15,664 nucleotides of DNA from the NCBI GenBank assembly GCA_937888775.1, contig CALAQT010000223.1:1-15664 (forward strand). The letters are read 5' to 3'. Below are positions 1-7,046 of this stretch, in pieces. Every line of letters starts with the position of its first letter. Within the stretch, counting starts at the first letter, position 1. The translations under genes were made by a program, and so were the position numbers. This DNA comes from an uncultured Actinomycetes bacterium (GTDB taxonomy: Bacteria; Actinomycetota; Thermoleophilia; Solirubrobacterales; Solirubrobacteraceae). The notes under the pieces were generated by a model that worked only from the letters and a program-made list of their open reading frames with translations, ran no database searches and was not told where the DNA came from.

Positions 1-53
1 CGGCATACGAGATATTGGCGTGACTGGAGTTCAGACGTGTGCTCTTCCGATCT
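1..53 (+). other. Illumina P7/TruSeq adapter left at contig end
   Basis: Bases 1-13 are the end of the P7 flow-cell primer (CGGCATACGAGAT). Bases 14-19 are a six-base index, ATTGGC, the reverse complement of TruSeq index 6 (GCCAAT). Bases 20-53 are the read-2 adapter, starting GTGACTGGAG and ending GCTCTTCCGATCT. This is library sequence, not genome. The true contig begins at base 54, and the adapter interrupts the gene read on the minus strand there. Confidence 0.98.
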
Positions 54-296
54 TAGTGCAAATCCGTGTCGGTCGGGCTGCTCGAAGCAGAACCACGGCT
101 CGCCGGGGCGGCGCGAGGCGGCGACCAGCGCGCTCGGATCTGCGGCGCCCTCGGTCAGCGCGGTAAAGCTGATCAGGGCCGGACCGCCGCGCTCACGGGC
201 TCGGCGCAGTCCTTCCTGAACCCTGGCTTCCAGCCGCCGGACGGCGGTCGCATCCAGCAGCCCTGTAGACAGCGATGCGGTGGCGGGGCGAGGCAC
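54..296 (-). CDS. menF: Isochorismate synthase-like protein, N-terminal fragment
   Basis: An open frame of 81 codons runs on the minus strand from a GTG at 296 into the adapter, so only the N-terminus is present. The translation carries PGEPWFCFEQPDR near its end (about residues 65-77). This matches the 'F-x-x-E-Q/H-P-D-R' segment early in isochorismate synthases of the chorismate-binding family, which convert chorismate to isochorismate for menaquinone or siderophores. The catalytic C-terminal domain is missing, so anthranilate or salicylate synthase relatives cannot be excluded. GTG 296 is the only usual start codon after the upstream in-frame stop, and no strong ribosome binding site is visible. 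It lies 73 bases downstream of the hydrolase gene on the same strand and could be co-transcribed with it. Confidence 0.5.
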
Positions 297-369
297 CGCG
301 GGGAGGCTAGTGCCCTGATTCAGACATTGCGCGGCAGGCTCGCGAATTTCGACTCACGACAGCAGTGCA

Positions 370-2178
370 CTAGCCGCCCTCCGAAGCGGGCTGGGTGCCG
401 GCCGCGGCGAGCACGCGGTCAAGCGTGCCCGTGAATGCCTCATAGACGTGGCGCTGCAGCCACATCGCGCGGAACATGTGGTCACATGAGGGGATTCGCT
501 CCACGCTCAGATTCGGCCAGCGATCGAGTTGATCGAGCAGCCCCTGACGGACAAACTGGTCGTGCAGCGGCTCGTCATGGCCGAGCACCAGCAGCGTCTC
601 GGTTTCCCGGTCGCGCAGCGCGTCCAGCGCCTGCACCGTCACGCGACGCTGCTTGCGCTCGACCGAGCGAGACAGGAGCCGCCACGCGTTGTCCGGTCGG
701 GCAAAGCGCGCAGCCTTGGCGACGAACTCGCGGTCGGTCGCCTGCCTTCGCAGGTTTGGCAGTCCACCGGCGAGCACGGTGCGACGCCCGCGCTCGGCGA
801 CCAACTCCTCACTCCAGAAGAACGCGTAAAGATTCAACAGCAGCACGCCGGCGATGCGGCGATCGGCCAGCGCCGCGTGCAGTGCGCGGTAGGCCCCTGA
901 GCACAGCCCGCCGAGCACGAATCGTGCGGGAAGCCCGCGCTGCACGAGTTGATCGAGCACGCCCTGCACCTCTTTGGTCCTCCACGGGTAATAGAAGCTC
1001 GCATCGGTCAGCAGCGACGGATCGTCGCCCTCGGATTCGCCGATTCCGCTCAGATCGATGCGGACGCTGGGAACGCCGCGAGCGGCCCACCGGCGCGGCA
1101 GATCGACCCAACCGCGATTCGGTCCCGTGTGGGGCAGCGCGCCGGCGCCCAGCAGCACCGCGCATACGGGCGCGCAGGGGATATCGGCGGGTTGCGACAG
1201 GACCGCGAACAGATCCGCGCGCGGGCCCGCCAGACGCAGCGGGAGCTCACGAAGCGCCACCCCGTCGTGGGTGAACTCGAGCGCCTCGCCCTCGGCCGGA
1301 ACCCGAGCACTCGGTGTCCGGGCCCGTCCGCACGATGAGGCCGGCGCCTTGGCCAGCCATCGGCTGGTCAGCGCGATCGTGTCAGCGGGTGGCACGGACT
1401 GCTGGGGGTTTTCCATCAGGGCGCCGTAGTCCTTACCTTCGGCGATCGTCACGTCCGCCCCGACGCGCTCGAAATGCTCTTGCAGGCGTCGATCGGCGCT
1501 GAGCCCGTCACGTCCAAGCAGCAGCACTCGTCGCCGCTGCGCATCGGGCCACTCCGTGTCGGTCAACGTCATCTGCTCGAGCTCGCTCACGGCCTGGGCA
1601 CTGAGCAGGTAACCGGTGAGCGAAAGCTCTCCCGGCGCCAACAGATCCTCGCCGACCTCCTCGGCGTATTCGGACGCGACGATCTGAGAGAGACTCCGCA
1701 GCTCTCGCAGCATTGAGCGTCCTCTGGACGGCACCGCCCACAGGACGAGGTCGTCGACCGCCGCGCCCTGGGAGGCCGCGAGACAGGTCAGCATGCCGCC
1801 GAGCCCGATCCCGATCCCGACCACGCGCTGCGCGCCGGTCGTTTCCCGCAGCCAGCCGGCGGCGCCGGCGACGGCGTCGACCCAGACCGACATCCGGTCA
1901 GGGTCACGGGCGCCACCCGCGCTGTCGCCGGTCGAGGGCAGCACCAGTCTGGCCGTGGTGTGACCGTCGTCGGCCAACGAGGTGGCCCAGGCACGCAGGC
2001 CCCGATAGGAACAGTCCGCCTGCCAGCCGAACGGTCCCAGCAGCAGCACGGCGGTGGCGGTCGTCCGCTCGACCGGCGCCGCGTGCAGGAAGGCGAGCAC
2101 CGGATCGGGCTCGAGTGCCAGGCAGATCGGCCGGCCCCGGGTCTCGCGCTGTGGCGATGTTCGGGGTACCGTGGACAT
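370..2178 (-). CDS. Tandem two-domain alpha/beta hydrolase, putative thioesterase/acyltransferase
   Basis: A 602-residue protein with two alpha/beta-hydrolase domains, at about residues 20-275 and 300-590. In the N-terminal domain the nucleophile elbow reads G123-I-G-L-G127, with glycine where Ser or Cys should be. No catalytic His is evident near its end, so this domain looks inactive. The C-terminal domain has an intact elbow with cysteine (G424-L-C426-S-G428), a plausible acid near D535 and a His in SCDHMF (H567), giving a Cys-Asp-His arrangement. There is no signal peptide, so it is probably cytoplasmic. The start is ATG 2178, 14 bases after the stop of the carrier-protein ligase gene, which places it in the same operon. 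By context it may release or transfer the aminoacyl group held on the carrier protein. That role is inference, and the alternative is an unrelated serine-hydrolase-like esterase. Confidence 0.75.
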   Translation of the reverse strand: MSTVPRTSPQRETRGRPICLALEPDPVLAFLHAAPVERTTATAVLLLGPFGWQADCSYRGLRAWATSLADDGHTTARLVLPSTGDSAGGARDPDRMSVWVDAVAGAAGWLRETTGAQRVVGIGIGLGGMLTCLAASQGAAVDDLVLWAVPSRGRSMLRELRSLSQIVASEYAEEVGEDLLAPGELSLTGYLLSAQAVSELEQMTLTDTEWPDAQRRRVLLLGRDGLSADRRLQEHFERVGADVTIAEGKDYGALMENPQQSVPPADTIALTSRWLAKAPASSCGRARTPSARVPAEGEALEFTHDGVALRELPLRLAGPRADLFAVLSQPADIPCAPVCAVLLGAGALPHTGPNRGWVDLPRRWAARGVPSVRIDLSGIGESEGDDPSLLTDASFYYPWRTKEVQGVLDQLVQRGLPARFVLGGLCSGAYRALHAALADRRIAGVLLLNLYAFFWSEELVAERGRRTVLAGGLPNLRRQATDREFVAKAARFARPDNAWRLLSRSVERKQRRVTVQALDALRDRETETLLVLGHDEPLHDQFVRQGLLDQLDRWPNLSVERIPSCDHMFRAMWLQRHVYEAFTGTLDRVLAAAGTQPASEGG

Positions 2179-2192
2179 CTACGAAGCGACGC

Positions 2193-3199
2193 TCATGGAC
2201 GCCAGAGCTCGGCGCGCACGGCCCGCGGCCAGGTGTCCGGGTCCAGACCGTGGGTGCGCAGCAGCGCCAGCACGATTCGCTCGTGTCCGAACCCCAGGCA
2301 GGCCGTATGCGCGATGCCGCCATCGGCCAGCTCGATCCCGTAGGTCTCGCCGAAGTGCTCGCGGTGGTGGTTGAACGAGGCCAGCGCGGTCGGCTCCGGG
2401 CCGGCGATCTGCACCAGCAGCTCCAGCTTGAGGCGCTCGTCGCGCTGGTTGGTCGCCAGCATCCGCCCGCGGCGGCCGAAGAACGGGTCGTTGGCGGTGT
2501 CGAACTCGGCGGCCAGTCCCAGCACGCCCAGCAGCTCCAGCCCGCGCTGCGCCCATTCGTCGCGCCAGCTGAGCACGACATCGGGCTCGCCGATGCGCAC
2601 CAGCTCGTGCTGGTGGAAGATCTGCCGCCGCGCCGGGTCCAGCGAAGGCTCATGCCGGAACACCCACGCACCGCCGGCGTCGATGAACACGCCACCCGGC
2701 GCCAGCTTTCCTCGCGCCGCGATCGCCGGGTAGATCGGGTAGCAGGCCGCCGGCATCAACGTCAGCTCGGTCATCTCCTGGAACTCGCCCCAGTCCTCGT
2801 GGCGGCTGGCGCGCTCGCCCAGCAGCGTCGCCTGCGATTCGTTGCCCTCAAACGAGTAAACGCTCCCGGCGAGATGCGTGAACGACGACAGATAGCCGCT
2901 GGACTCCAGCTGGCGCCGGGGCAGCACCGGCGGGAAACGCAGCTTCTCGGCTCCCCGGGCCGTCGCTTCCGCGCTGAGGCGCTGATCCAAACGGTCGCGC
3001 ACACCCTCGAACACCGCGTTGTGCCCAAAGCCTGGGACCCCGGTCTCAAGCAGCAGGCCGGCCCCGATCAGCTCGGCCATGAACTCCGCCTGATCCTCGG
3101 TGGCCGGGCGAGTCTGCGGCGATACCGCGGCTAGACCTCGTTGGCGGTCCGGCGCAGCCTGCCGACGGACTTCAGGTCCCGATCGACGACGATGCTCAT
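2193..3199 (-). CDS. Amino acid:[carrier protein] ligase (class II aaRS-like), probable frameshift near its start
   Basis: The open part from ATG 3080 encodes 295 residues resembling the catalytic core of atypical seryl-tRNA synthetases without a tRNA-binding domain. Family members (characterised in Bradyrhizobium japonicum) activate a small amino acid, such as Gly or Ala, as the adenylate and load it on a phosphopantetheine carrier protein. Numbered from M(3080), motif 2 is FRHEPSLDPAR (R142), motif 3 is GFGHERI (R268), and the expected zinc ligands are C113 (AACYPIYP), E159 (QHELVRIG) and C261 (HTACLGFG). An upstream ATG at 3199 overlaps the carrier-protein stop as ATGA and encodes MSIVVDRDLKSVGRL, then meets a TAG at 3131-3133. 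One extra base near 3125-3145 would join this to the main frame for about 335 residues, close to the family length. If that is wrong, the start is ATG 3080. Confidence 0.85.
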
Positions 3200-3452
3200 G
3201 CGGCCTGCGCCTGAAGCTCGCCGATCGCGGCCGCGATCGCCGACACGCTCCCGAACACGCTGCGCTTGAGCATCTGGTCGGGAAACTCGATGTCGAAAGC
3301 CTCTTCGAGCGCCAGCATCACGTTCACGCTGGCGTGGAGCTCATTCCGGCCTGGAACAGATCCGCGTTGTCGGCCAGCGAGCCGATGTCGACGGGGAGCC
3401 GCGCATGGTTGCTCAAGACGGCCCGGATATCGGTGTTAAGAGAGTTGCTCAT
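3196..3452 (-). CDS. Acyl/aminoacyl carrier protein, frameshifted
   Basis: Starts at ATG 3452, overlapping the restored acpS stop as ATGA. The first 39 residues read as a carrier protein and end in DLFQAGMSS, where the second Ser (S39) is the expected phosphopantetheine site. As written, the frame then hits TGA at 3324. The adjacent frame continues HASVNVMLALEEAFDIEFP and ends at TGA 3196, the typical second half of carriers that sit beside amino acid:[carrier protein] ligases. One missing base around 3330-3345, for example a third G in the plus-strand GTGG, explains it and gives 85 residues, the normal size. It is the presumed substrate of AcpS on one side and of the ligase on the other. Whether the deletion is an assembly error or real cannot be told from sequence alone. 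Confidence 0.82.
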
Positions 3453-3801
3453 GGTCCTGTCTCGGCCAGCACGATGGCCGCGGCGTGCTGGGGTTCGTGG
3501 GTCAGGCTGACGGCCAGGCCGGTCACGCCCCGGGCTCGGGGCTGAGTTCAATCGCCGGCTGGCCGTGGACGGCGCGACGAACCGCGATCGAGCGCCAGCT
3601 GATGCCCTCGTCGGTTCGCCCGAGCGCTTTCATGGTCGCCTCCTTGGCCGCGAACCTCGCGGCCAGGCGCGCCGGATCGCCGGCGCAGTCGGCCAGCTCC
3701 TGCTCTGTATAGATCCGTTGCAGGTACCGGCTCCCATGGCGGGCCATGGACTCCTGCACCTGCTCAACAGTGACCAGATCGATACCGACGCTGACTGACA
3801 T
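3449..3801 (-). CDS. acpS: Holo-[acyl-carrier-protein] synthase, frameshifted near its C-terminus
   Basis: A phosphopantetheinyl transferase of the AcpS type, which moves 4'-phosphopantetheine from CoA to a carrier-protein serine. The N-terminus has the family signature GIDLVTVEQV (Mg-binding Asp), and the second motif is ARFAAKEATMKALG. The frame as written ends at 3523 after ELSPEPGA. The neighbouring frame supplies a convincing tail, GVTGLAVSLTHEPQHAAAIV, ending at TGA 3449, whose last bases overlap the carrier-protein ATG as ATGA. One missing base near 3532-3546 (a C in the minus-strand CCCC run) restores about 117 residues, the usual length. Start ATG 3801 has AGGG six bases upstream. 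It heads the carrier-protein operon, which suggests it primes that carrier, though it could also be the cell's general AcpS. Confidence 0.88.
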
Positions 3802-3938
3802 TGATAACCCTATCTACGGCCTGGCGAGGATAAACCTTTAGTCGGGTGGCCAGGTCTATGCGCTGCACCCGGGCTGTTGGAGCGTGTTATTGGACCCGAG
3901 CTGAGGGCGGCGGCGCGCTCATCGGAGCCGCCGATTTA
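3802..3938. other. Spacer between acpS and the repeat array
   Basis: No gene is seen here. It holds the region upstream of acpS (minus strand) and a GGCGGC/GCCGCC inverted repeat at 3909-3932 with a loop of about 12 bases, placed where ilvBN transcription might end. No convincing promoter hexamers were found; TAGATA ends about ten bases before the acpS start but has no partner -35. Confidence 0.4.
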
Positions 3939-4106
3939 GGTTTCCCCCCGGCCGCGCGAGATCGCACGGTCTCGCCCCTGAGCTCTGACCACTAGGTCTC
4001 CCCCCGGCCGCGCGAGATCGCACGGTCTCGCCCCTGAGCTCTGACCACTAGGTCTCCCCCCGGCCGCGCGAGATCGCACGGTCTCGCCCCTGAGCTCTGA
4101 CCACTA
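3939..4106. repeat. Three 56-bp tandem repeats next to the ilvN stop
   Basis: Units lie at 3939-3994, 3995-4050 and 4051-4106. Units 2 and 3 are identical, and unit 1 differs by one base (ggtttc for ggtctc). A fourth, partial copy is the 3' end of ilvN itself, from 4107 inward: about 27 bases match with one change before the sequences diverge. Each unit contains an inverted repeat (GCGAGA...TCTCGC) that would form a hairpin, plus GAGCTC. Read on the minus strand, each unit begins with TAG, and the last unit supplies the ilvN stop. With three units and no unique spacers this is not a CRISPR array. The hairpins might serve as a transcription end or an mRNA stabiliser for ilvBN, but no U-tract follows. 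Confidence 0.92.
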
Positions 4107-4661
4107 GGTCTCCCCCCGCCCGCGCGAGATCGCGATCTCGCCGGTCCGCGCCATCTCGATCAGTCCGAACGGCCTCACCAGCCGCTCGAAGGCGTCGACC
4201 TTGTCGCACGTGCCGGTCACCTCGACGACCAGCGAGCGCTTGGTCACGTCGACGACCTTGGCACGGAAGATCTCGCAGATCTGCATCACCTCGGCTCGAC
4301 TGGTCCCGTCGGCGTTGACCTTGAACAGCGCCAGCTCGCGCGCGAGCGTCTCCTGCGGCTCGAGGTCCCGGATCTTCAGAACGTTGATGAGCTTGTGCAG
4401 CTGCTTGGTCACCTGATCGATCGGGTGCACCGCTCCGTCGAGCGTGAGGGTGATCCTGGAGATCGACTCGTCGTCGGTCGGCCCGACCGCCAGCGTGTCG
4501 ATGTTGAAGCCCCGCCGGGCGAACAACCCGGTAATGCGGGTTAGAACACCGGGCTTGTTCTCAACCAGGATCGAGAGGATGTGCTTGCGGCCCGTGCGCA
4601 GCCCGACCGACGCCTCGAGCTCGTCGAGCGACAGGACCTCCTTGGTGGCCGGCTCTCCCAT
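4104..4661 (-). CDS. ilvN: Acetolactate synthase small (regulatory) subunit
   Basis: About 185 residues. An N-terminal ACT domain (HILSILVENKPGVLTRITGLFARRGFNIDTLAVG) is the site that senses valine in this family. It is followed by the ALS C-terminal domain, with INVLKIRDLEP and ending in FGLIEMARTGEIAISRGRGET. The subunit binds and activates IlvB and confers feedback control in valine, leucine and isoleucine synthesis. ATG 4661 lies one base after the ilvB stop. A TTG at 4670 overlapping ilvB by eight bases is an alternative start adding three residues. About 30 residues precede the ACT domain, somewhat more than usual. The stop codon is part of the adjacent 56-bp repeat. ilvC, which often follows ilvN, is not the next gene here. 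Confidence 0.96.
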   Translation of the reverse strand: MGEPATKEVLSLDELEASVGLRTGRKHILSILVENKPGVLTRITGLFARRGFNIDTLAVGPTDDESISRITLTLDGAVHPIDQVTKQLHKLINVLKIRDLEPQETLARELALFKVNADGTSRAEVMQICEIFRAKVVDVTKRSLVVEVTGTCDKVDAFERLVRPFGLIEMARTGEIAISRGRGET

Positions 4662-4662
4662 C

Positions 4663-6339
4663 TCAGCCAACCATGTCCCGCGCGGCCTGGCCGGCGGGGA
4701 TCATCGGGTAAGTGTTCTCCTCGCGGGTGACGCGAACGTCGACCATCACGGGCCCCTCGGTGGCCAGCGCCTCGCGCATGTCAGAGACGAGCGTGCTCTT
4801 GTCCTCCAGGCGGATCCCGGTCGCACCGTAGGCCTCGGCGACCTTGACGAAATCGGGCCATTGGCCCATCTCGACCTGGCTGTAGCGCTTGTCCCAGAAC
4901 AGCTCCTGCCACTGGCGGACCATTCCGAGGTAGCCGTTGTTCATGATGAACACCTTGATCGCGATCCCCTCCTGGGAGCAGGTAGCGAGCTCCTGCATGT
5001 TCATCTGCACCGACCCGTCGCCCGCGATGCAAACCACCATCTGATCCGGGCAGCCGACCTTGGCTCCCATCGCCGCCGGCAACCCGAAGCCCATCGTCCC
5101 CAGACCGCCGGAGTTGATCCACCGACGCGGCTTGGGGAAGTGGAAATACTGCGCGGTCCACATCTGGTGCTGGCCGACGTCGCTGGTCACGATCGCGTCG
5201 CCGCCCGTCGCCTGATACAGAGCCTGGACCATGTACTGCGGCTTGATCTCGGCGTCGGTCGAGTCCTCGTAACCGAGCGGATGGCGCTCCTGCCAGGTCC
5301 CGATCCGCGACCACCACTCCTCCAGCCGCGAGGGATCCGCCGACAGGGCACGGTACTCGGCGGTCAGCCGCGGCAGAATGTTCTTGGCGTCACCGACGAT
5401 CGGGATGTGCGCCGGAACGTTCTTGGAGATCTCGGCCGGGTCGATGTCGATATGGATGAACTTGGCGCGAGGAGCGAACTCCGACAGCTTGCCGGTGATC
5501 CGATCGTCAAACCGGGCGCCGATCGCGATGATCAGGTCGGCCTCGTCCATCGCGTAGTTGGCCGTCCGGGTCCCATGCATCCCCAGCATCCCCAGCCACT
5601 GCTCGTGCGGAGCCGGGAAAGCACCCAGCGCCATCACCGTACAGGTGACCGGAAACCGGTCGCAGGTCGCCAGCTCGACCAACTCCGCGGCCGCGTTAGC
5701 CGCCACCACACCACCTCCGGCATAGATCACCGGCCGGCGCGAGTTGGCCAGCGCCTTGGCCGCGATCCGGATCTGCTTCTGGTTGCCGTCCGTGGTCGGC
5801 TGATATCCGGGCAGATGCACATCGGTGACCGGCTCATACGGGATGTCGGCACGACTGAGATCCTGGGGAATATCGACCACCACCGGACCCGGCCGCCCGC
5901 TGCGCGCGATATGAAACGCCTCGTGAACCGTGCGCGGGATCTCCAGCGGATGCTGGATCATGAAACTGTGCTTGACGATCGGCATCGTGATCCCGATCGT
6001 GTCGGCCTCCTGGAAGCCGTCGGTCCCCAGCAGCTCGGTCCGCACCTGTCCGGTCAAGAACACCACCGGCACCGAATCCATCATCGCGTCACAGATCGGC
6101 GTCACCAGGTTGGTGGCACCGGGACCGCTGGTCCCCAGCGACACGCCAACCTTCCCGGTCGCCTTGGCATAACCCTCGGCGGCGTGCCCGCCCCCTGCCT
6201 CGTGACGGACCAGGATGTGGCGGATGCCGGCATCGTAGAACGCGTCGTAGGTGGGGAGGTTCGCGCCACCCGGCAGGCCGAATACGACATCGACACCTTC
6301 GGCCTTCAGGCACTCCATCAGGGCATCGACTGCGCGCAT
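4663..6339 (-). CDS. ilvB: Acetolactate synthase large (catalytic) subunit
   Basis: A 558-residue ThDP-dependent enzyme that condenses two pyruvates to acetolactate, or pyruvate with 2-oxobutyrate, the first common step of branched-chain amino acid synthesis. All three domains are complete. The N-terminal PYR domain has FGLPGG and the catalytic glutamate in VRHEAGGGHAAEGYA. The central domain has IAIGARFDDR. The C-terminal domain has the ThDP/Mg motif GDGSVQMNMQEL...NNGYLGMVRQWQ. The start is set at ATG 6339 by a near-perfect Shine-Dalgarno sequence, AAGGAGG, eight bases upstream. The frame stays open 66 bases further, to 6405, but that part looks non-coding. It forms an operon with ilvN, one base apart. 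Length and motifs are normal, with no sign of disruption. Confidence 0.98.
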   Translation of the reverse strand: MRAVDALMECLKAEGVDVVFGLPGGANLPTYDAFYDAGIRHILVRHEAGGGHAAEGYAKATGKVGVSLGTSGPGATNLVTPICDAMMDSVPVVFLTGQVRTELLGTDGFQEADTIGITMPIVKHSFMIQHPLEIPRTVHEAFHIARSGRPGPVVVDIPQDLSRADIPYEPVTDVHLPGYQPTTDGNQKQIRIAAKALANSRRPVIYAGGGVVAANAAAELVELATCDRFPVTCTVMALGAFPAPHEQWLGMLGMHGTRTANYAMDEADLIIAIGARFDDRITGKLSEFAPRAKFIHIDIDPAEISKNVPAHIPIVGDAKNILPRLTAEYRALSADPSRLEEWWSRIGTWQERHPLGYEDSTDAEIKPQYMVQALYQATGGDAIVTSDVGQHQMWTAQYFHFPKPRRWINSGGLGTMGFGLPAAMGAKVGCPDQMVVCIAGDGSVQMNMQELATCSQEGIAIKVFIMNNGYLGMVRQWQELFWDKRYSQVEMGQWPDFVKVAEAYGATGIRLEDKSTLVSDMREALATEGPVMVDVRVTREENTYPMIPAGQAARDMVG

Positions 6340-6347
6340 AAACGGTC

Positions 6348-6354
6348 CCTCCTT
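6348..6354 (-). promoter_or_regulatory. Strong ribosome binding site of ilvB
   Basis: AAGGAGG on the minus strand, eight bases before ATG 6339. It decides the start against the longer open frame. A possible -10 hexamer, TACACT, lies at 6414-6419 without a clear -35 partner. Confidence 0.85.
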
Positions 6355-6442
6355 CCGGGGCTGAGCGGTTCGCTTGAGCTGCGCCGCGGAGGATCGCGCG
6401 CGCAAGAACCGCCAGTGTAACGCTGGGGCCCGAACGTCCGCG

Positions 6443-6464
6443 GCCTAGGGCAAGTGCGCTAGGC
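6443..6464. terminator. Short hairpin at the stop of the zinc-ribbon gene
   Basis: GCCTAG (6443-6448) and CTAGGC (6459-6464) form a six-base stem with a ten-base loop, overlapping the TAG of the zinc-ribbon gene. No U-run follows, so termination is only a possibility. Confidence 0.2.
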
Positions 6465-6755
6465 GGCCCGCTGGAGCGGCACCTCGGGGGCGATCGCGAC
6501 GTCCGGGAACTCAAGCTCGGTTCCACAGCGCGTGCAAACCGCATCGTGCAGCTTGAGCACCGCGCCGCACCCCGAGCACTGTCGCCGCAGCTCCCGGTTA
6601 TCCCAGCGATAGCAGACCGCGGCCAGCAGACCGATGAACGGCACACAGAAGGCAACCAGGAACCAGATCGCAAACGAACTGCCCTTCATCCTGCCGACGA
6701 CCCCTCCGGCCAGGCCGAAGAACGACAGAATGACCAGCAGGCCCATGCCCTGCAT
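6459..6755 (-). CDS. Small membrane protein with C-terminal zinc ribbon
   Basis: 98 residues. Two hydrophobic segments, roughly residues 3-20 (MGLLVILSFFGLAGGVVG) and 28-48 (AIWFLVAFCVPFIGLLAAV), are followed by a soluble tail with two CxxC pairs (CSGCG and CTRCG), a zinc-ribbon pattern. The specific function is not known. Such proteins are common, uncharacterised membrane-anchored zinc ribbons in actinobacteria. ATG 6755 is preceded by AGGG five bases upstream, and an internal ATG three codons later is an alternative. It begins nine bases after the stop of the next small membrane gene, so the two probably share a transcript, upstream of ilvB on the same strand. Confidence 0.7.
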   Translation of the reverse strand: MQGMGLLVILSFFGLAGGVVGRMKGSSFAIWFLVAFCVPFIGLLAAVCYRWDNRELRRQCSGCGAVLKLHDAVCTRCGTELEFPDVAIAPEVPLQRAA

Positions 6756-6764
6756 CGGGCCCTG

Positions 6765-6959
6765 CTACCAGACGATTGTCTTGAGCGCCCACAGCACGGC
6801 GGCGACCGCCGCCACCACGAGCGCGATCCAGAACACCGTGACGACCAGACCGATCACGATGTGGACCGCGAGCGCAGCGACCGCAATCAGCACCAGTCCC
6901 GCGGTTACTTTCCGCAGGGCCGGATGCCGAGTGGGGCGAGCTTCGAGTTCGCGTTGCAT
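6765..6959 (-). CDS. Small hydrophobic membrane protein
   Basis: 64 residues: a short basic N-terminus (MQRELEARPTRHPALRK) and then almost continuous hydrophobic sequence, enough for two closely spaced transmembrane helices (TAGLVLIAVAALAVHIVIG and TVFWIALVVAAVAAVLWAL). The family is not recognised and no function can be assigned. The start is ATG 6959; a TTG two codons upstream is also open. Its end lies nine bases from the zinc-ribbon membrane gene, which suggests a two-gene unit. Confidence 0.55.
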   Translation of the reverse strand: MQRELEARPTRHPALRKVTAGLVLIAVAALAVHIVIGLVVTVFWIALVVAAVAAVLWALKTIVW

Positions 6960-6994
6960 GACCAAAGCTTAGCGCCGACCGACCCTGGAACCGC

Positions 6995-7046
6995 AAGCGC
7001 GCCTGAGACCGCTCTCAGGCGCGCTCGACTGCTCTCAGGCGCGCTT
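6995..7046. terminator. Strong hairpin with a duplicated arm
   Basis: AGCGCGCCTGAG (6996-7007) pairs perfectly over 12 bases with CTCAGGCGCGCT (7014-7025) across a six-base loop. The same right arm is repeated at 7034-7046, where it includes the stop codon of the small minus-strand frame at 7035 and can pair over 13 bases with 6995-7007. It sits between genes read on the same strand and may end transcription, though no U-tract is obvious. Confidence 0.5.

Noticed and set aside
2164..2178. Short ATG (MSVAS-stop) overlapping the ligase stop as a hydrolase start needing a frameshift
   Set aside because: The hydrolase frame from ATG 2178 gives a sensible N-terminus, so no frameshift is required there.
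1713..3134. Plus-strand open frame of 473 codons
   Set aside because: It is antisense to the hydrolase and ligase genes; the Arg/Pro-rich start and the lack of any motif mark it as a shadow.
3939..4106. Tandem repeats as a CRISPR array
   Set aside because: Units are 56 bases, directly adjacent and without variable spacers, so this is a simple tandem duplication.
4444..6420. Long open frame of 658 codons on the plus strand
   Set aside because: It lies antisense to ilvB and ilvN, which have complete motifs. The product is rich in Arg, His, Asp and Gly with no recognisable domain, as expected for a mirrored frame in GC-rich DNA.
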